63,785 nucleotides of DNA, taken from assembly GCA_964370395.1 (NCBI GenBank), contig CAYJIZ010000015.1:1-63785 (forward strand), read 5' to 3'. Made by a program: the position numbers and the translations under genes. This DNA is from JBGUVL01 sp964370395 (lineage in GTDB: Bacteria; Bacillota_I; Bacilli_A; Erysipelotrichales; Erysipelotrichaceae). Of this stretch, positions 43,198-52,368 are shown in pieces (positions within the stretch are counted from its first letter, which is position 1; every line of letters begins with the position of its first letter). The notes beneath the pieces are model-generated. The model was not told the DNA's origin. It did no database searches and saw nothing but the letters and a program-made list of their open reading frames with translations.

Positions 43198-44739
43198 ATG
43201 GCAGATAAAATTATCGTGTTAGATTTTGGTAGTCAATACAATCAGTTAATCGCTCGTCGTATCCGTGAGTTTGGTGTTTATAGTGAGTTACACCCTCACA
43301 CTTTGAGCCTAGAAGAAATAAAAGCATTTGGTGATGTGAAAGGTATTATTTTCAGTGGTGGACCAAACAGTGTATACGAAGAGGATGCATTTAAATGCGA
43401 TCCTGCTATTTTCGATAGTGGTATTCCTATTTTAGGTATTTGTTATGGTATGCAAATGACGCATTATATGAATGGTGGTCATGTGAAGCAATGTGAATCG
43501 AAGGAATATGGTAGAACCGAAATCACAATAAAAAGTGATTCGTTATTATTCAAAGGTTTACCGGAAAAACAAATTGTTTGGATGTCACATGGAGATCAAG
43601 TAGACCAAGTGGCGGAAGGTTTCCAAGTAGATGCATCAAGCGATACTTGTCCATTGGCTTCCACTAGTAATCCACAAAAGAACATTTATACATTGCAATT
43701 TCATCCAGAAGTAAGAAACTGTGAATATGGAAATGAAATGTTGAAAAACTTTGTGTTTGAAGTATGTAAAGCAAACAATGATTGGTCAATGAAATCATTC
43801 ATCGATATGGAAGTAAACAAAATTAGAGAAATCGTTGGCAATGACAAAGTGTTGTTAGGTTTATCTGGTGGAGTGGATTCATCAGTGGTTGCTGCATTAT
43901 TACACAAAGCAATCGGTGACCAATTAATTTGTATGTTTATCGATTTAGGTTTATTACGTAAAGGGGAAGCCGAAAGTGTAATGGATGTATTTGGTAAAAA
44001 CATGCACTTGAACTTAGTAAAAATTGATGCAGGTGAAAAGTTCCTTAGTAAATTAAAAGGGGTAAGTGATCCTGAACAAAAACGTAAAATTATCGGTAAT
44101 GAATTTGTGTACACATTTGATGAAGAAGCGAAGAAGTTAACAGAAGGTGAAAACATTAAATGGTTAGCACAAGGAACATTATATACAGACGTAATTGAAT
44201 CAGGAACACACACTGCACAAACAATCAAATCACACCATAATGTTGGTGGATTACCTGAAGATATGCAGTTTAAATTAATCGAGCCATTGAATACATTATT
44301 CAAAGATGAAGTAAGAGCGTTAGGGCAAGAGTTGGGCTTACCGGAAGAAATGGTATGGCGTCAACCTTTCCCAGGACCTGGATTAGGAATTCGTGTGATC
44401 GGAGAAGTCACAGAAGAAAAACTAACAATGGTTAGAGAGTCAGATGCTATATTACGTGAGGAAATCGCAAAAGCAGGACTTGATCGTGATATCTGGCAAT
44501 ACTTCACTGCTGTAACAAATATGAAGTCAGTAGGTGTTATGGGGGATCAAAGAACATATGCGTATGCAGTTGCAATCCGTGCAGTAACATCAATTGATGG
44601 TATGACAGCAGATTGGGCTAGAATCCCTTACGATGTGTTAGCAATCGTATCTAATCGAATTGTGAATGAAGTCCCACATGTGAATAGAGTGTTATTAGAT
44701 ATTACTAGTAAGCCTCCAGGCACAATTGAATTTGAATAG
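43198..44739 (+). CDS. guaA: GMP synthase (glutamine-hydrolysing)
   Basis: 513 residues, full set. The GATase class I triad is present (Cys in ILGICYGMQ, His/Glu in LQFHPEV), along with the ATP-pyrophosphatase loop LSGGVDSSVVAAL and the C-terminal dimerisation domain (RQPFPGPGLGIRVIGE ... KPPGTIEFE). Converts XMP to GMP. A second, degenerate guaA is at 62.5 kb. The accessory zone begins right after this gene's terminator; the 3' end of guaA is a known integration hotspot in bacteria. Confidence 0.98.
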   Translation: MADKIIVLDFGSQYNQLIARRIREFGVYSELHPHTLSLEEIKAFGDVKGIIFSGGPNSVYEEDAFKCDPAIFDSGIPILGICYGMQMTHYMNGGHVKQCESKEYGRTEITIKSDSLLFKGLPEKQIVWMSHGDQVDQVAEGFQVDASSDTCPLASTSNPQKNIYTLQFHPEVRNCEYGNEMLKNFVFEVCKANNDWSMKSFIDMEVNKIREIVGNDKVLLGLSGGVDSSVVAALLHKAIGDQLICMFIDLGLLRKGEAESVMDVFGKNMHLNLVKIDAGEKFLSKLKGVSDPEQKRKIIGNEFVYTFDEEAKKLTEGENIKWLAQGTLYTDVIESGTHTAQTIKSHHNVGGLPEDMQFKLIEPLNTLFKDEVRALGQELGLPEEMVWRQPFPGPGLGIRVIGEVTEEKLTMVRESDAILREEIAKAGLDRDIWQYFTAVTNMKSVGVMGDQRTYAYAVAIRAVTSIDGMTADWARIPYDVLAIVSNRIVNEVPHVNRVLLDITSKPPGTIEFE

Positions 44740-44752
44740 TATACAGACATTC

Positions 44753-44780
44753 AAAAAGACCGATTAATTCGGTCTTTTTT
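44753..44780 (+). terminator. guaA terminator
   Basis: AAAAAGACCGA / TTCGGTCTTTTTT stem-loop. Confidence 0.9.
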
Positions 44781-44799
44781 GCGTATAGAGGGAGATGGA

Positions 44800-44818
44800 T
44801 GATACTCTTTTGGTACTG
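44800..44818. repeat. 19-bp repeat copy A (att-like)
   Basis: TGATACTCTTTTGGTACTG; 16 of 19 identical to copy B at 48634. Lies 20 bases after the guaA terminator, at the left edge of the accessory zone. Confidence 0.5.
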
Positions 44819-44833
44819 TTTCTTATTTCATTG

Positions 44834-46147
44834 TTATTCCTCGTTAGGTAAGTAGTAAATTTTATTATCATTTACAATTAGTCTTGTTTTAGTATCAAAA
44901 ACATCAAGTTTATGCTGTAATAATAGAGGTTCGTTCACTATTTGAGCTTTTACGGAATCTACTGTATTTTTACTTAATGAACGATAATTCAAATCATCGT
45001 TCATTAAACCAATAACTGGCGCGATCTTATCTGATAAGAAATAGACTTTTTTAGATCTTTTCTTTTCTATATCGATTTTTAATGATTCAATTTGACGTTG
45101 ATGCCAAGTTTTTAGATCTTTGCTTATTGCATGAGACTGTTCAAATGAATTTTGATATTTTGCATTACAATATTCAACTGTTGCTTTGCCGCCATATAAA
45201 AGATACTTTAAAGAAGCTGCTTCTTTCATAATATTTAAAAGGATTTCTTGTTGCTTACCTAATAAACTGTATTTTTTTACTGCATCTTCATATGTATTTA
45301 TATTAATTTTTTCATTAGAATTAATTAAATTATTCATTGTCATATTAATATGTAATAATAATTGATCTGCTTCATCTTCATAATCGTATAATTTTGCTAA
45401 TTCTTTATCAGTTATCAAAGAATTAGCAATTACTTCTTCTTTAAATTTAGATACAATCATAATTTTTTTCAATATAGAGCCAACCTTACTTTTGAATTCT
45501 GTATCTTGAAAATCTTTAATATCAGTTATTTCTTTACTCATAGAATTCAATTTAGCAGAGATTTCTTCCATGTAATATTGACCTACAACCATTGATGCTA
45601 CGCTCATTGCATTAGAAACTATGTTAGTAACTTTATTTACCCTAGATACCTCTAATGGATCCACGCGTTTCCAATTTGCCTGACCTAAACTATTACTTTT
45701 GTTAGGAATTGTATATCCGCCTCTATTAGCATTTTTTAGAGTTTTGGATTTAAAAAGTTTAGCATTCGGAGGGATTATAACTTCATATAACTTATCAGAA
45801 TATCGTTTGTTATAATTGGAAACTTCTTGAGTGATTTTTTTACCGACATTCGTATTATGTGTATTCACTAGCATTTGACCGATATTTGGAATGCACGAGT
45901 TTAATTTTTCTAGAATTTGTTTATTTGTAATCTCTACTATGTTTGCACTATCGAGCAAAGATGTGTTATTTAGTTGATGAATTGTTATTTCTAATTCTTC
46001 TTTATAATCTGTATATGATATTTCGCTATTACTAGAGCTTAATGAGTGTTTGTCTTCTTTTGCAAGTTCAATACCTTTTTTGTGTTTTTGCAAAATAAAT
46101 AAAAAAATAATGCAAACAATTAGGATTATTACTATATATTGAATCAT
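44834..46147 (-). CDS. uncharacterised membrane-anchored helical protein
   Basis: 437 residues; no family recognised. One N-terminal membrane segment (about 3-20), then a long soluble, mostly helical part. It includes IIPPNAKLFKSK (about 130-140), a region near residues 175-200 of moderate hydrophobicity (IVSNAMSVASMVVGQYYMEE), and coiled-coil-like stretches to about 370. Very AT-rich, unlike the housekeeping genes. It starts 4 bases after the XRE regulator stop, with AGGGA before it, so the two form an operon. Cargo-type gene, possibly defence or toxin-like; no functional motif seen. Confidence 0.65.
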   Translation of the reverse strand: MIQYIVIILIVCIIFLFILQKHKKGIELAKEDKHSLSSSNSEISYTDYKEELEITIHQLNNTSLLDSANIVEITNKQILEKLNSCIPNIGQMLVNTHNTNVGKKITQEVSNYNKRYSDKLYEVIIPPNAKLFKSKTLKNANRGGYTIPNKSNSLGQANWKRVDPLEVSRVNKVTNIVSNAMSVASMVVGQYYMEEISAKLNSMSKEITDIKDFQDTEFKSKVGSILKKIMIVSKFKEEVIANSLITDKELAKLYDYEDEADQLLLHINMTMNNLINSNEKININTYEDAVKKYSLLGKQQEILLNIMKEAASLKYLLYGGKATVEYCNAKYQNSFEQSHAISKDLKTWHQRQIESLKIDIEKKRSKKVYFLSDKIAPVIGLMNDDLNYRSLSKNTVDSVKAQIVNEPLLLQHKLDVFDTKTRLIVNDNKIYYLPNEE

Positions 46148-46151
46148 AAAG

Positions 46152-46583
46152 TCAATCCCTACCTGTATAATTCAACTTCCATTCGATGTATTCTTCTTTG
46201 CTAATTATTCCATTTTTCAAGTTTGCCTTCTTTTGCATCCATTCTTCAAAGAAATCATCAAAAATAAAATTATCTAAATCGAGAAGGTAATGACCATTTT
46301 CTTTCTTTATGATAATTGGAAGATCGTTATCATACTCAAAAAGGGTAAATGCAAAATTAAGTGCAGCAGTATGTTTTTTGTTACTTAAATAGAGTGAGTG
46401 CACATTGAGTACATCACTAATCTTCTCCAGCATGTCTTCTTTTGGTGTTCGATTGCCATTTTCGTATTGAGAAATACGAGTGCGACCATTCTCATCAGCA
46501 GTTAGACCAATTTTACCAGCAAGTTCTTCTTGCTTCATACCTCTTAACTTACGAACATATTTAATTCTTTCGCCTATATTCAT
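46152..46583 (-). CDS. XRE-family helix-turn-helix regulator
   Basis: 143 residues from the ATG at 46583 (TGAGGTG 6 bases before; the GTG at 46592 is inside that site). Cro/C1-type HTH in residues 4-60: IKYVRKLRGMKQEELAGKIG and ISQYENGNRTPKEDMLEKIS. The acidic C-terminal half is uncharacterised. Upstream of and coupled to the 437-residue protein. Two AACAAA-type palindromes in the divergent promoter region are likely its operators. Confidence 0.85.
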   Translation of the reverse strand: MNIGERIKYVRKLRGMKQEELAGKIGLTADENGRTRISQYENGNRTPKEDMLEKISDVLNVHSLYLSNKKHTAALNFAFTLFEYDNDLPIIIKKENGHYLLDLDNFIFDDFFEEWMQKKANLKNGIISKEEYIEWKLNYTGRD

Positions 46584-46644
46584 AAAATTCACCTCATTAT
46601 ATCAATGTTTGACTTGATTATATCATAGATGAATATAAAAGGTG

Positions 46645-46656
46645 AACAAATTTGTT
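46645..46656. promoter_or_regulatory. XRE operator candidate 1
   Basis: AACAAATTTGTT, perfect 12-bp palindrome in the divergent region between the XRE gene and the decayed ATPase gene. Confidence 0.5.
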
Positions 46657-46665
46657 AAATCGTTC

Positions 46666-46694
46666 TTGACGAGAACAAATATGTTTAATATAAT
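46666..46694 (+). promoter_or_regulatory. rightward promoter with operator candidate 2
   Basis: TTGACG (46666-46671), 17 bases, TATAAT (46689-46694). AACAAATATGTT (46674-46685), a near copy of candidate 1 centred 29 bases away, sits inside the spacer, so binding would repress rightward transcription. Confidence 0.6.
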
Positions 46695-46715
46695 GTTTAT
46701 AACTTAAGGAATTTG

Positions 46716-47575
46716 ATGCAGAGGAATCACAAGGAAAGGAAGCTAAATTATTTAAACGGTAAAATAGAGATAATCTATTTTTAAATATAACTGAATATAT
46801 CAATAACATTGAGGTATTTTATAAACAAATGGAGATGATTAAAGACTTTTCGATTGAATATAAAACAGACCCAATAAAATCTCAAGGACATGAGTTGTTT
46901 ATAAAAAATGATTTTCTATTAAACAAGGATATTATGTTGTGTTGTATAAATGAATTATTAAAAAAAGACTATAAAATAAGTGATTTTGAACATATAACGC
47001 CTTATTCATTATTTGAGAATAAATTTTCGAAAAGATCTCCACTTGTAAAAAAATATGCTGACTTCAGTGATAAATTATACAATAAAATTGCGCAGTCAAA
47101 CAAAAAGGTTTATAAAACAATGACAAAGGATCATAAAGATTTTGATGAATTAAGATATGGGTGGAAAACAGCCATACTTCTTGATATAGTTTTAAGTTAT
47201 GATAGTGATATAGCACCTATGTTTATAGATCAACCTGCGGATAATTTAGCCACCAATTATATAAAAAAGGGTCTAGTTGAATCAATAAAAATAAGTAAAG
47301 GAAGAAGGGAGATATTGGTGATTTCACATAATGCTACTATCCCTATGCTAGTTGACGCTCGAAATGTCATTTATTGTAAAAATAAAGATGGTTGTAATGA
47401 AATAGATTTTAATTATGTTAAATTGATAGACGCAATTTATAATGGTGATGAAGTAGATATAGAAATAAATGATTTTACTAATGAAGAAGAAAAGAAAATC
47501 ACGGAATTGTTTGAGAAAATCAAAAGTAAATCTAAGAAAAGAGAAGAGGATGAAAAAAATTTAGTTAATTCTTGA
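46716..47575 (+). pseudogene. C-terminal remnant of a TrlF-like AAA/ABC-type ATPase
   Basis: The intact part (from about 46829) encodes 248 residues with a Walker-B-like block APMFIDQPADNLATNYIKKG and the following ILVISHNATIPMLVDARNVIY, the ending of TrlF-type and other SMC-like ATPases. No Walker A is present. Upstream, coding continues with a frame change near 46776-46783: a piece reading KLNYLNGKIEII from the ATG at 46716 is followed by NITEYINNIEVFYKQ in the later frame. Typical intact relatives are several times longer. Read as a degraded 3' end; the ATPase family call is from motif memory. Confidence 0.65.
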
Positions 47576-47617
47576 TACTAAAAGGTGATTTGATTTAAAG
47601 ATATGGAGGGGAAAATA

Positions 47618-48624
47618 ATGAAAAATAAGTTTATACAAAAAAAATATCAAAAGATAAGAATCAAGATAAAGAGCAAAGAAGAGTCACAAGGTTAGGGGCT
47701 ATCATTGCTATTGTTCTGGGTTTAGCTTCATTCAGTATTATAGTATTTAAAATTTCTTTTGCTAGTTCTAATATATGGCCTAGTAAAGGAATTCTTTATT
47801 GGTATTTTATGTTTTATTGTATGCTTACGGGATCTTATTTATTTAATGTTTTAATTGAAATAGTTGCTTTTATTCTTAATGATTTAAAAAGATATGATTT
47901 ATTCAATTACGATTTTAAAAAGTATGATAAAATTTCAGACGAAAAATATTCGCTAATCATTCATGATTTCAAAATATATTCATTATTCATGATTTGTGCA
48001 AGTGCTTTGATTATTCCTTTGAATATACCATATTCTGAAAATTTACAGAGAATATCATCAATCATTGTTAGTGTGCTCTTTTTTGTTTATTGTGTTTTTT
48101 TGCTTTATCAAAAACGTAAAAATATCACACGAATTGTTCTTTGTGAATTTGGTAGAAAAATATTCCGTTGGCTTTTCACAGCATGTATTTGCTTTTTAAT
48201 ATCATTATCTTTGATAGGCAATAATAACGCAACAATTGATGTTAAATTCAGTACAAATGGTTTCATCGAAATAACAAATTCGTCATCTTACAGTTTTGAA
48301 AAGTTAAAAATAGAAGTTTACGATGAAGAAAAAATGATTGCTGAAAAAGAAATAGAGGAGAAAGCATTATTATTTGCAAAAGAGAATAAATATATTAATA
48401 GTGAGGTTAAGAATAGTACAATAGCAGAAGGAGCTAGCTTGAAAGATGAGATATTGCATTGGAAATCGGAAATTAATTTAACGGATATGGTCGAAAAAGA
48501 TGGACAATATGCCATAGTTATCATTTCAACTCAAAAAGGAAAAAAGGTAATTTTATCAAATATGTTTAATGTAGAAAGCGGTATTTTTAAATTTGCTAAA
48601 AATAGATTGATGAAGAGTTATTAA
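47618..48624 (+). pseudogene. frameshifted (or slippage-switched) multi-pass membrane protein
   Basis: A strong GGAGGGG site (47605-47611) precedes an ATG at 47618 whose frame stops after 26 codons (TAG about 47694). One extra A in the A8 run (47637-47644) would join it to the long open frame ending at 48624, giving about 335 residues. The reconstructed protein starts basic, then has membrane segments near residues 30-47, 60-85, 125-165 and 185-200, and an extracytoplasmic tail. The longest uninterrupted frame starts at ATG 47809 with no ribosome site. Family unknown. Confidence 0.6.
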
Positions 48625-48633
48625 ATATGAGAA

Positions 48634-48652
48634 TGATACCATTTTGATACTG
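48634..48652. repeat. 19-bp repeat copy B (att-like)
   Basis: TGATACCATTTTGATACTG, 10 bases after the membrane-protein stop; matches copy A at 16/19 and copy C at 15/19. The surrounding 48625-48893 gap holds no gene; it also carries the hairpin at 48779 and the dinD promoter (TTGAGA-N17-TATAAT near 48862). Confidence 0.5.
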
Positions 48653-48778
48653 CTCCATTGCAAAACCATAAAGAACATGTATAATATGACTAGGAAACAG
48701 TATTAAAATCAAGTTAAACTTAAACTAATAAGTTTGATAATTAATCGGTAAAGAATAATTTGAATAAAGAATAGTATA

Positions 48779-48822
48779 AATCATATAAAAAGTGTCATTA
48801 AATTGGCACTTTTTATATGATT
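48779..48822. terminator. long symmetric terminator
   Basis: ATCATATAAAAAGTGTCA / TGGCACTTTTTATATGAT arms (one wobble) with a 6-base loop; active in both directions. Confidence 0.8.
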
Positions 48823-48893
48823 TCCATTGAGAACAAAGATAGAGCAGCGTATAATAAATATCATAAATATGACTAAGAAAGGAGGGTGAAAAA

Positions 48894-49754
48894 ATGAGTG
48901 ATTTGAAATCAAGAGAATATATTTTATTTGAGGATATAAAGAGAATTCATGATGATGGAAGTGAATATTGGAGTGCAAGAGAATTATCAAAAGTATTGCA
49001 ATATAATAAATGGGAAAACTTTCACAAAGTTATACAAAGAGCAAAAATAGCTTGTAGTAACAGTGGGCATATAATTGAACACGATTTTCCTGAGGTCAGG
49101 AAAATCGTAGATGCTGGAGCAACTAAAAAACCAATAAACGACTATGAACTTTCTAGATATGCTTGTTATTTAATTGTTCAAAATGGTGATCCTCGAAAAG
49201 AGGTTATTGCTTTAGGGCAAACTTATTTTGCTATTCAAACTTATCGACAGGAAGTGGCTGACCACTTTAATCAATTAGATGAAGATAGTAGACGTTTAGT
49301 TGTCCGTGGTGATATTAAACAATGGAATCAACTTCTTGCTGAAACAGCAAGAAGTGCTGGAGTTATTACAAATGAGGAATTTGCGATATTTCAGAATGCA
49401 GGGTATATGGGGCTATACGGTGGAATGACAGTAGAGGATATTCATCGAAAAAAAGAATTGATAATAGGGCAAAAAATTTTAGATTACATGGGGAGCACTG
49501 AATTAATTGCAAATCTTTTTAGAATTTCACAAGCGGAAGAAAAAATTAGAAATGATAAAATAAGAAATGCAGGTGATGCAACTAAAGTTCATCATTCTGT
49601 TGGGAAAGAAGTTAGAAAGGCAATTGTTGAAATAGGAGGAACACTCCCAGAGGATTTACCTACTCCTAAAAAGAGTATAGCAGAAGTGGAAAAAGAACAA
49701 ATAGAGTCTCTAAAAAGTAAAGCAAAAAACAAACAATTGATGTTAGATGAATAG
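48894..49754 (+). CDS. dinD: DNA-damage-inducible protein D
   Basis: 286 residues. The N-terminal BRO-like domain is recognisable in SEYWSARELSKVLQYNKWENFHKVIQRAK and YELSRYACYLIVQNGDPRKEVIALGQTYFAIQTY (about 20-110). The DinD-specific part has RAEE-like RISQAEEKIRNDKI and HHSVGKEVRKAI. E. coli DinD is LexA-controlled and inhibits RecA pairing. No CGAAC...GTTCG LexA box was seen here. AGGAGGG site. Flanked by repeat copies B and C as a one-gene unit. Confidence 0.88.
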   Translation: MSDLKSREYILFEDIKRIHDDGSEYWSARELSKVLQYNKWENFHKVIQRAKIACSNSGHIIEHDFPEVRKIVDAGATKKPINDYELSRYACYLIVQNGDPRKEVIALGQTYFAIQTYRQEVADHFNQLDEDSRRLVVRGDIKQWNQLLAETARSAGVITNEEFAIFQNAGYMGLYGGMTVEDIHRKKELIIGQKILDYMGSTELIANLFRISQAEEKIRNDKIRNAGDATKVHHSVGKEVRKAIVEIGGTLPEDLPTPKKSIAEVEKEQIESLKSKAKNKQLMLDE

Positions 49755-50260
49755 AAGAAGTGGGCTGTTAGTTATGTAATTTAAGTCATTTATGTAAAAT
49801 GAATAGAATATACTAAATCGCAAGGAAAAAATAATGTTATGATACACATGTGAATGAGATAAGCTATGTATCATGTACCGAATTCGAATAGTGAAAACAA
49901 TGAAAAGCGCCTTTAATTAAGGCGTTTTTGCATTTGTAATTTTTTTTGATACCCTTTTGATGCCACTAAATGTATTGTTACTATTCAACTTTTCTTATAC
50001 TTCATACGAGTCGAAAAGAAATTGCAGTACAGTGGGATCGCAAGACTGATTTCAATATTTGAGTGAATTTGATATCCAAACTTATCATCAAAAACATCAG
50101 AAAAATGAACGTAATGGATTACAAAGATTGTATGTTTATTATCAGAGTAAGTTGTAGAAGTTACAAATGTTATACACTCTTTTGATATCTGTTTATCTAT
50201 ACCTATCATTATGTAAGTGATATAATTCAATTAGAAAGTTAGGGGGTATGGGGGTGTTTT
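49755..50260. other. 506-base gap after dinD
   Basis: Holds a terminator (AAAAGCGCCTT / AAGGCGTTTTT, about 49902-49930), repeat copy C, and little else. A minus-strand frame of 81 codons (49985-50230) has no ribosome site or recognised family; it could be a decayed gene end, but I do not call it. Confidence 0.5.
49947..49965. repeat. 19-bp repeat copy C (att-like)
   Basis: TGATACCCTTTTGATGCCA, same orientation as copies A and B, after the dinD terminator. Each copy also contains an internal TTGATAC-like doublet. Confidence 0.45.
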
Positions 50261-50608
50261 ATGTTTAATGAAATATGTATATATGAAGCAAAGTTGACAA
50301 AGTTAGATGAAATTGAAACGTTGATGAAAGAGGTAGCAGAATTTTATCTGAAACAAGATGGTGTGATTGATGTACACTATGTAAAACGAACGCATAGACA
50401 AAAAGATTTTAATGCAGTTAAGGAGGGCGAATTGCCTGTTCGATTAACAAGAAATGTAGGTAAAGTAACCTATGTTTTATACTGGGTTTTAAAAGATGAA
50501 GAAACGCATGCTAGAGTATCGAAATTAGGTATAGAAAAATTTTATAAGCGTTGGAATAGATGTTTAACCACAATGCCTAAAATAATATTGGGGGAAAACA
50601 TTGTATAA
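50261..50608 (+). CDS. ABM-like dimeric alpha/beta-barrel protein
   Basis: 115 residues. The opening ICIYEAKLTKLDEIETLMKE and later VTYVLYWVLKDEETHARVSKL suit the antibiotic-biosynthesis-monooxygenase/EthD-like fold. The KRTHRQKDFNAVK and RCLTTMPKIILGENIV blocks look strongly conserved, but I cannot name a reaction. A GGGGGTG-rich stretch lies before the ATG. An AlkD-like gene follows after 32 bases, probably in the same operon. Confidence 0.6.
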   Translation: MFNEICIYEAKLTKLDEIETLMKEVAEFYLKQDGVIDVHYVKRTHRQKDFNAVKEGELPVRLTRNVGKVTYVLYWVLKDEETHARVSKLGIEKFYKRWNRCLTTMPKIILGENIV

Positions 50609-50640
50609 GTTATAAAATAGAAGTTGTAGAGGTGATTATA

Positions 50641-51263
50641 TTGGATAGTTTCAGAAATTATTTGCAAAAGTTACTACCTGAAAAGGACTCATTAAAAATA
50701 GTGAAAAAAGAAGCAGAAAAATATTATAAAATGCATTCACTTGATGAATGTTTTACTATGGGAGTGGAATTATATGAATCGGAAAACATTCAAATACAAG
50801 AAGTTGGTGTTTTTTTACTAGGGTATTGCGCACATAGCAATATAAATGCTTTAGTGTTTATGAAAGAAGAAGCAAGTAATCACGAGAGTTGGAAAGTCCA
50901 AGAAATATTAGCAATGGCTTTTGATAATCATTGTGCAATTATTGGTTATGAAAATGCTTTACCCTTAATTAGTGAGTGGTTAAATAGTGATTGTGCTAAT
51001 GTACGTAGAGCTGTTTCAGAGGGGTTAAGAATATGGACAAGTCGTCCTTATTTTAATGACAATCCCCGTGTAGCGATAGATATACTATCTACTTGTAAAA
51101 GGATGAAAGTGAATATGTACGAAAATCAATAGGAAACGCTTTGAGAGATATAAGTAAAAAGCATCCTGAACTAGTTTTAGAAGAATTAAAATCATGGAAG
51201 TTGTGTTCAAGAGAAATAAAACAAGTGCATAAATTAGCAAGTAAATTACTAAATGTATCTTAG
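50641..51263 (+). pseudogene. DNA alkylation repair (AlkD-like HEAT) gene, frameshifted
   Basis: TTG start at 50641 after GAGGTG (6 bases). The frame runs 163 codons as HEAT-like helices (VGVFLLGYCAH, ESWKVQEILAMAFDNHC, DCANVRRAVSEGLRIWTSRPYF). It leaves register at the A4 run 51097-51100. One added A restores CKKDESEYVRKSIGN and continues with ALRDISKKHPELVLEELKSW to the TAG at 51261. The reconstructed protein, about 207 residues, fits the AlkD-like family. Either a recent mutation or a homopolymer sequencing error. Confidence 0.7.
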
Positions 51264-51332
51264 ACAACTTTGGATTTACTTGGTATTTGGTACATAAAAT
51301 TAGAAAATAAATTGGTTCTAAATTGTAATTTT

Positions 51333-51363
51333 AACCGCACCATTAGGTGTGGTTTCTTTTTTT
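51333..51363 (+). terminator. terminator after the AlkD-like gene
   Basis: AACCGCACC-ATTA-GGTGTGGTT (one G:T) then a T-rich run. Confidence 0.82.
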
Positions 51364-51453
51364 GATATAGATAGTATGAGAAGAGAGCATTGTGCGACAA
51401 GTCGTGTAGAAGGCTTTGATGTAAACTATAATGGAACACAAGGAGGTACGGAT

Positions 51454-52368
51454 ATGTACGCATGGGAAAGTATTGAAACAACATTAAATTATATCGAATT
51501 GCATTTAACAGAGACAATAGAAATTGAGGAACTTGCTAATATTGCTAACCTATCTTTATTTTATTACCAACGTTTATTTAAGCGTTTGGTAAAAAAACCT
51601 GTTCAAGAATATATTAAGCTTCGGCGATTATCAAAAGTAATCACTGAGTTAAAAAATACAGAAGAAAGAATTTTAGATATCGCGTTAAAATATGGGTTTT
51701 CAGATCATGCTAATTTCACAAGAGCATTTAAGAAAGCTTATCATATTACTCCTGATGAATATAGAAAAACCAAGCCTATGTTGAATACATTTGACAAACC
51801 TGAACTTTCCTCTAATTACGTTATCATTGATGAAAATGTTCCACTTATTGTAGGTGATATTGTTTTAGAAATTCAGCGTAAAACGTTGGAAGCAGAAGAA
51901 ATTTATTTCGGGTTTGAAAAAGAGATAAACATTGCTGCGCAATTACCACTTGGGGAAAACACAGGTGTTGATATTCCTGGACAACTATGGCAAGAATTTC
52001 GCGAAGAAAAAAGAAATAAAGACAATATTATTTTCAATGGTACAGAACTTGGAGTATCACATAGTGCTGATTTAGATAAGGGAACATTTCGATATTTTGT
52101 AGGTGATAGTTCAGTATCAACGAATGTATGTCCAAACAATATGGTGTGTTTTGAATTGCCAGCAGAAGAGTATATAATATGCAAAATAGAAGCAGAATCA
52201 TTTGAACAACTTGTCACAACTGCTTTAAATCAAGCAAATAAATACTTGTTTGAAACATGGCTACCTAATCATAAACTTGTCACAAAACCACTCATGATTG
52301 AAAAATACTATCACACAAATACAGAATTCAGCCAAATGGAAATATGGGTTGCACCTTTAGAAATGTAA
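51454..52368 (+). CDS. AraC-family regulator with GyrI-like effector domain
   Basis: 304 residues from ATG 51454, 7 bases after AGGAGG (51441-51446); the earlier frame from 51349 runs through the terminator. The N-terminal AraC HTH pair (IEIEELANIANLSLFYYQRLFKRLVKKP and ILDIALKYGFSDHANFTRAFKKAYHITPDEYRK) precedes a Rob/GyrI-type ligand-binding half ending in the EIWVAPLE strand. Such regulators sense hydrophobic or cationic drugs. No adjacent efflux gene is seen. Confidence 0.85.
   Translation: MYAWESIETTLNYIELHLTETIEIEELANIANLSLFYYQRLFKRLVKKPVQEYIKLRRLSKVITELKNTEERILDIALKYGFSDHANFTRAFKKAYHITPDEYRKTKPMLNTFDKPELSSNYVIIDENVPLIVGDIVLEIQRKTLEAEEIYFGFEKEINIAAQLPLGENTGVDIPGQLWQEFREEKRNKDNIIFNGTELGVSHSADLDKGTFRYFVGDSSVSTNVCPNNMVCFELPAEEYIICKIEAESFEQLVTTALNQANKYLFETWLPNHKLVTKPLMIEKYYHTNTEFSQMEIWVAPLEM

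Noticed and set aside
44834..50000. Prophage or complete integrative element
   Set aside because: No integrase, capsid, terminase, relaxase or replication genes; only cargo-type and decayed genes with att-like repeats.
49985..50230. 81-codon minus-strand frame after dinD
   Set aside because: Starts with TTG without a ribosome site and matches no family; could be a scrap but not supported as a gene.
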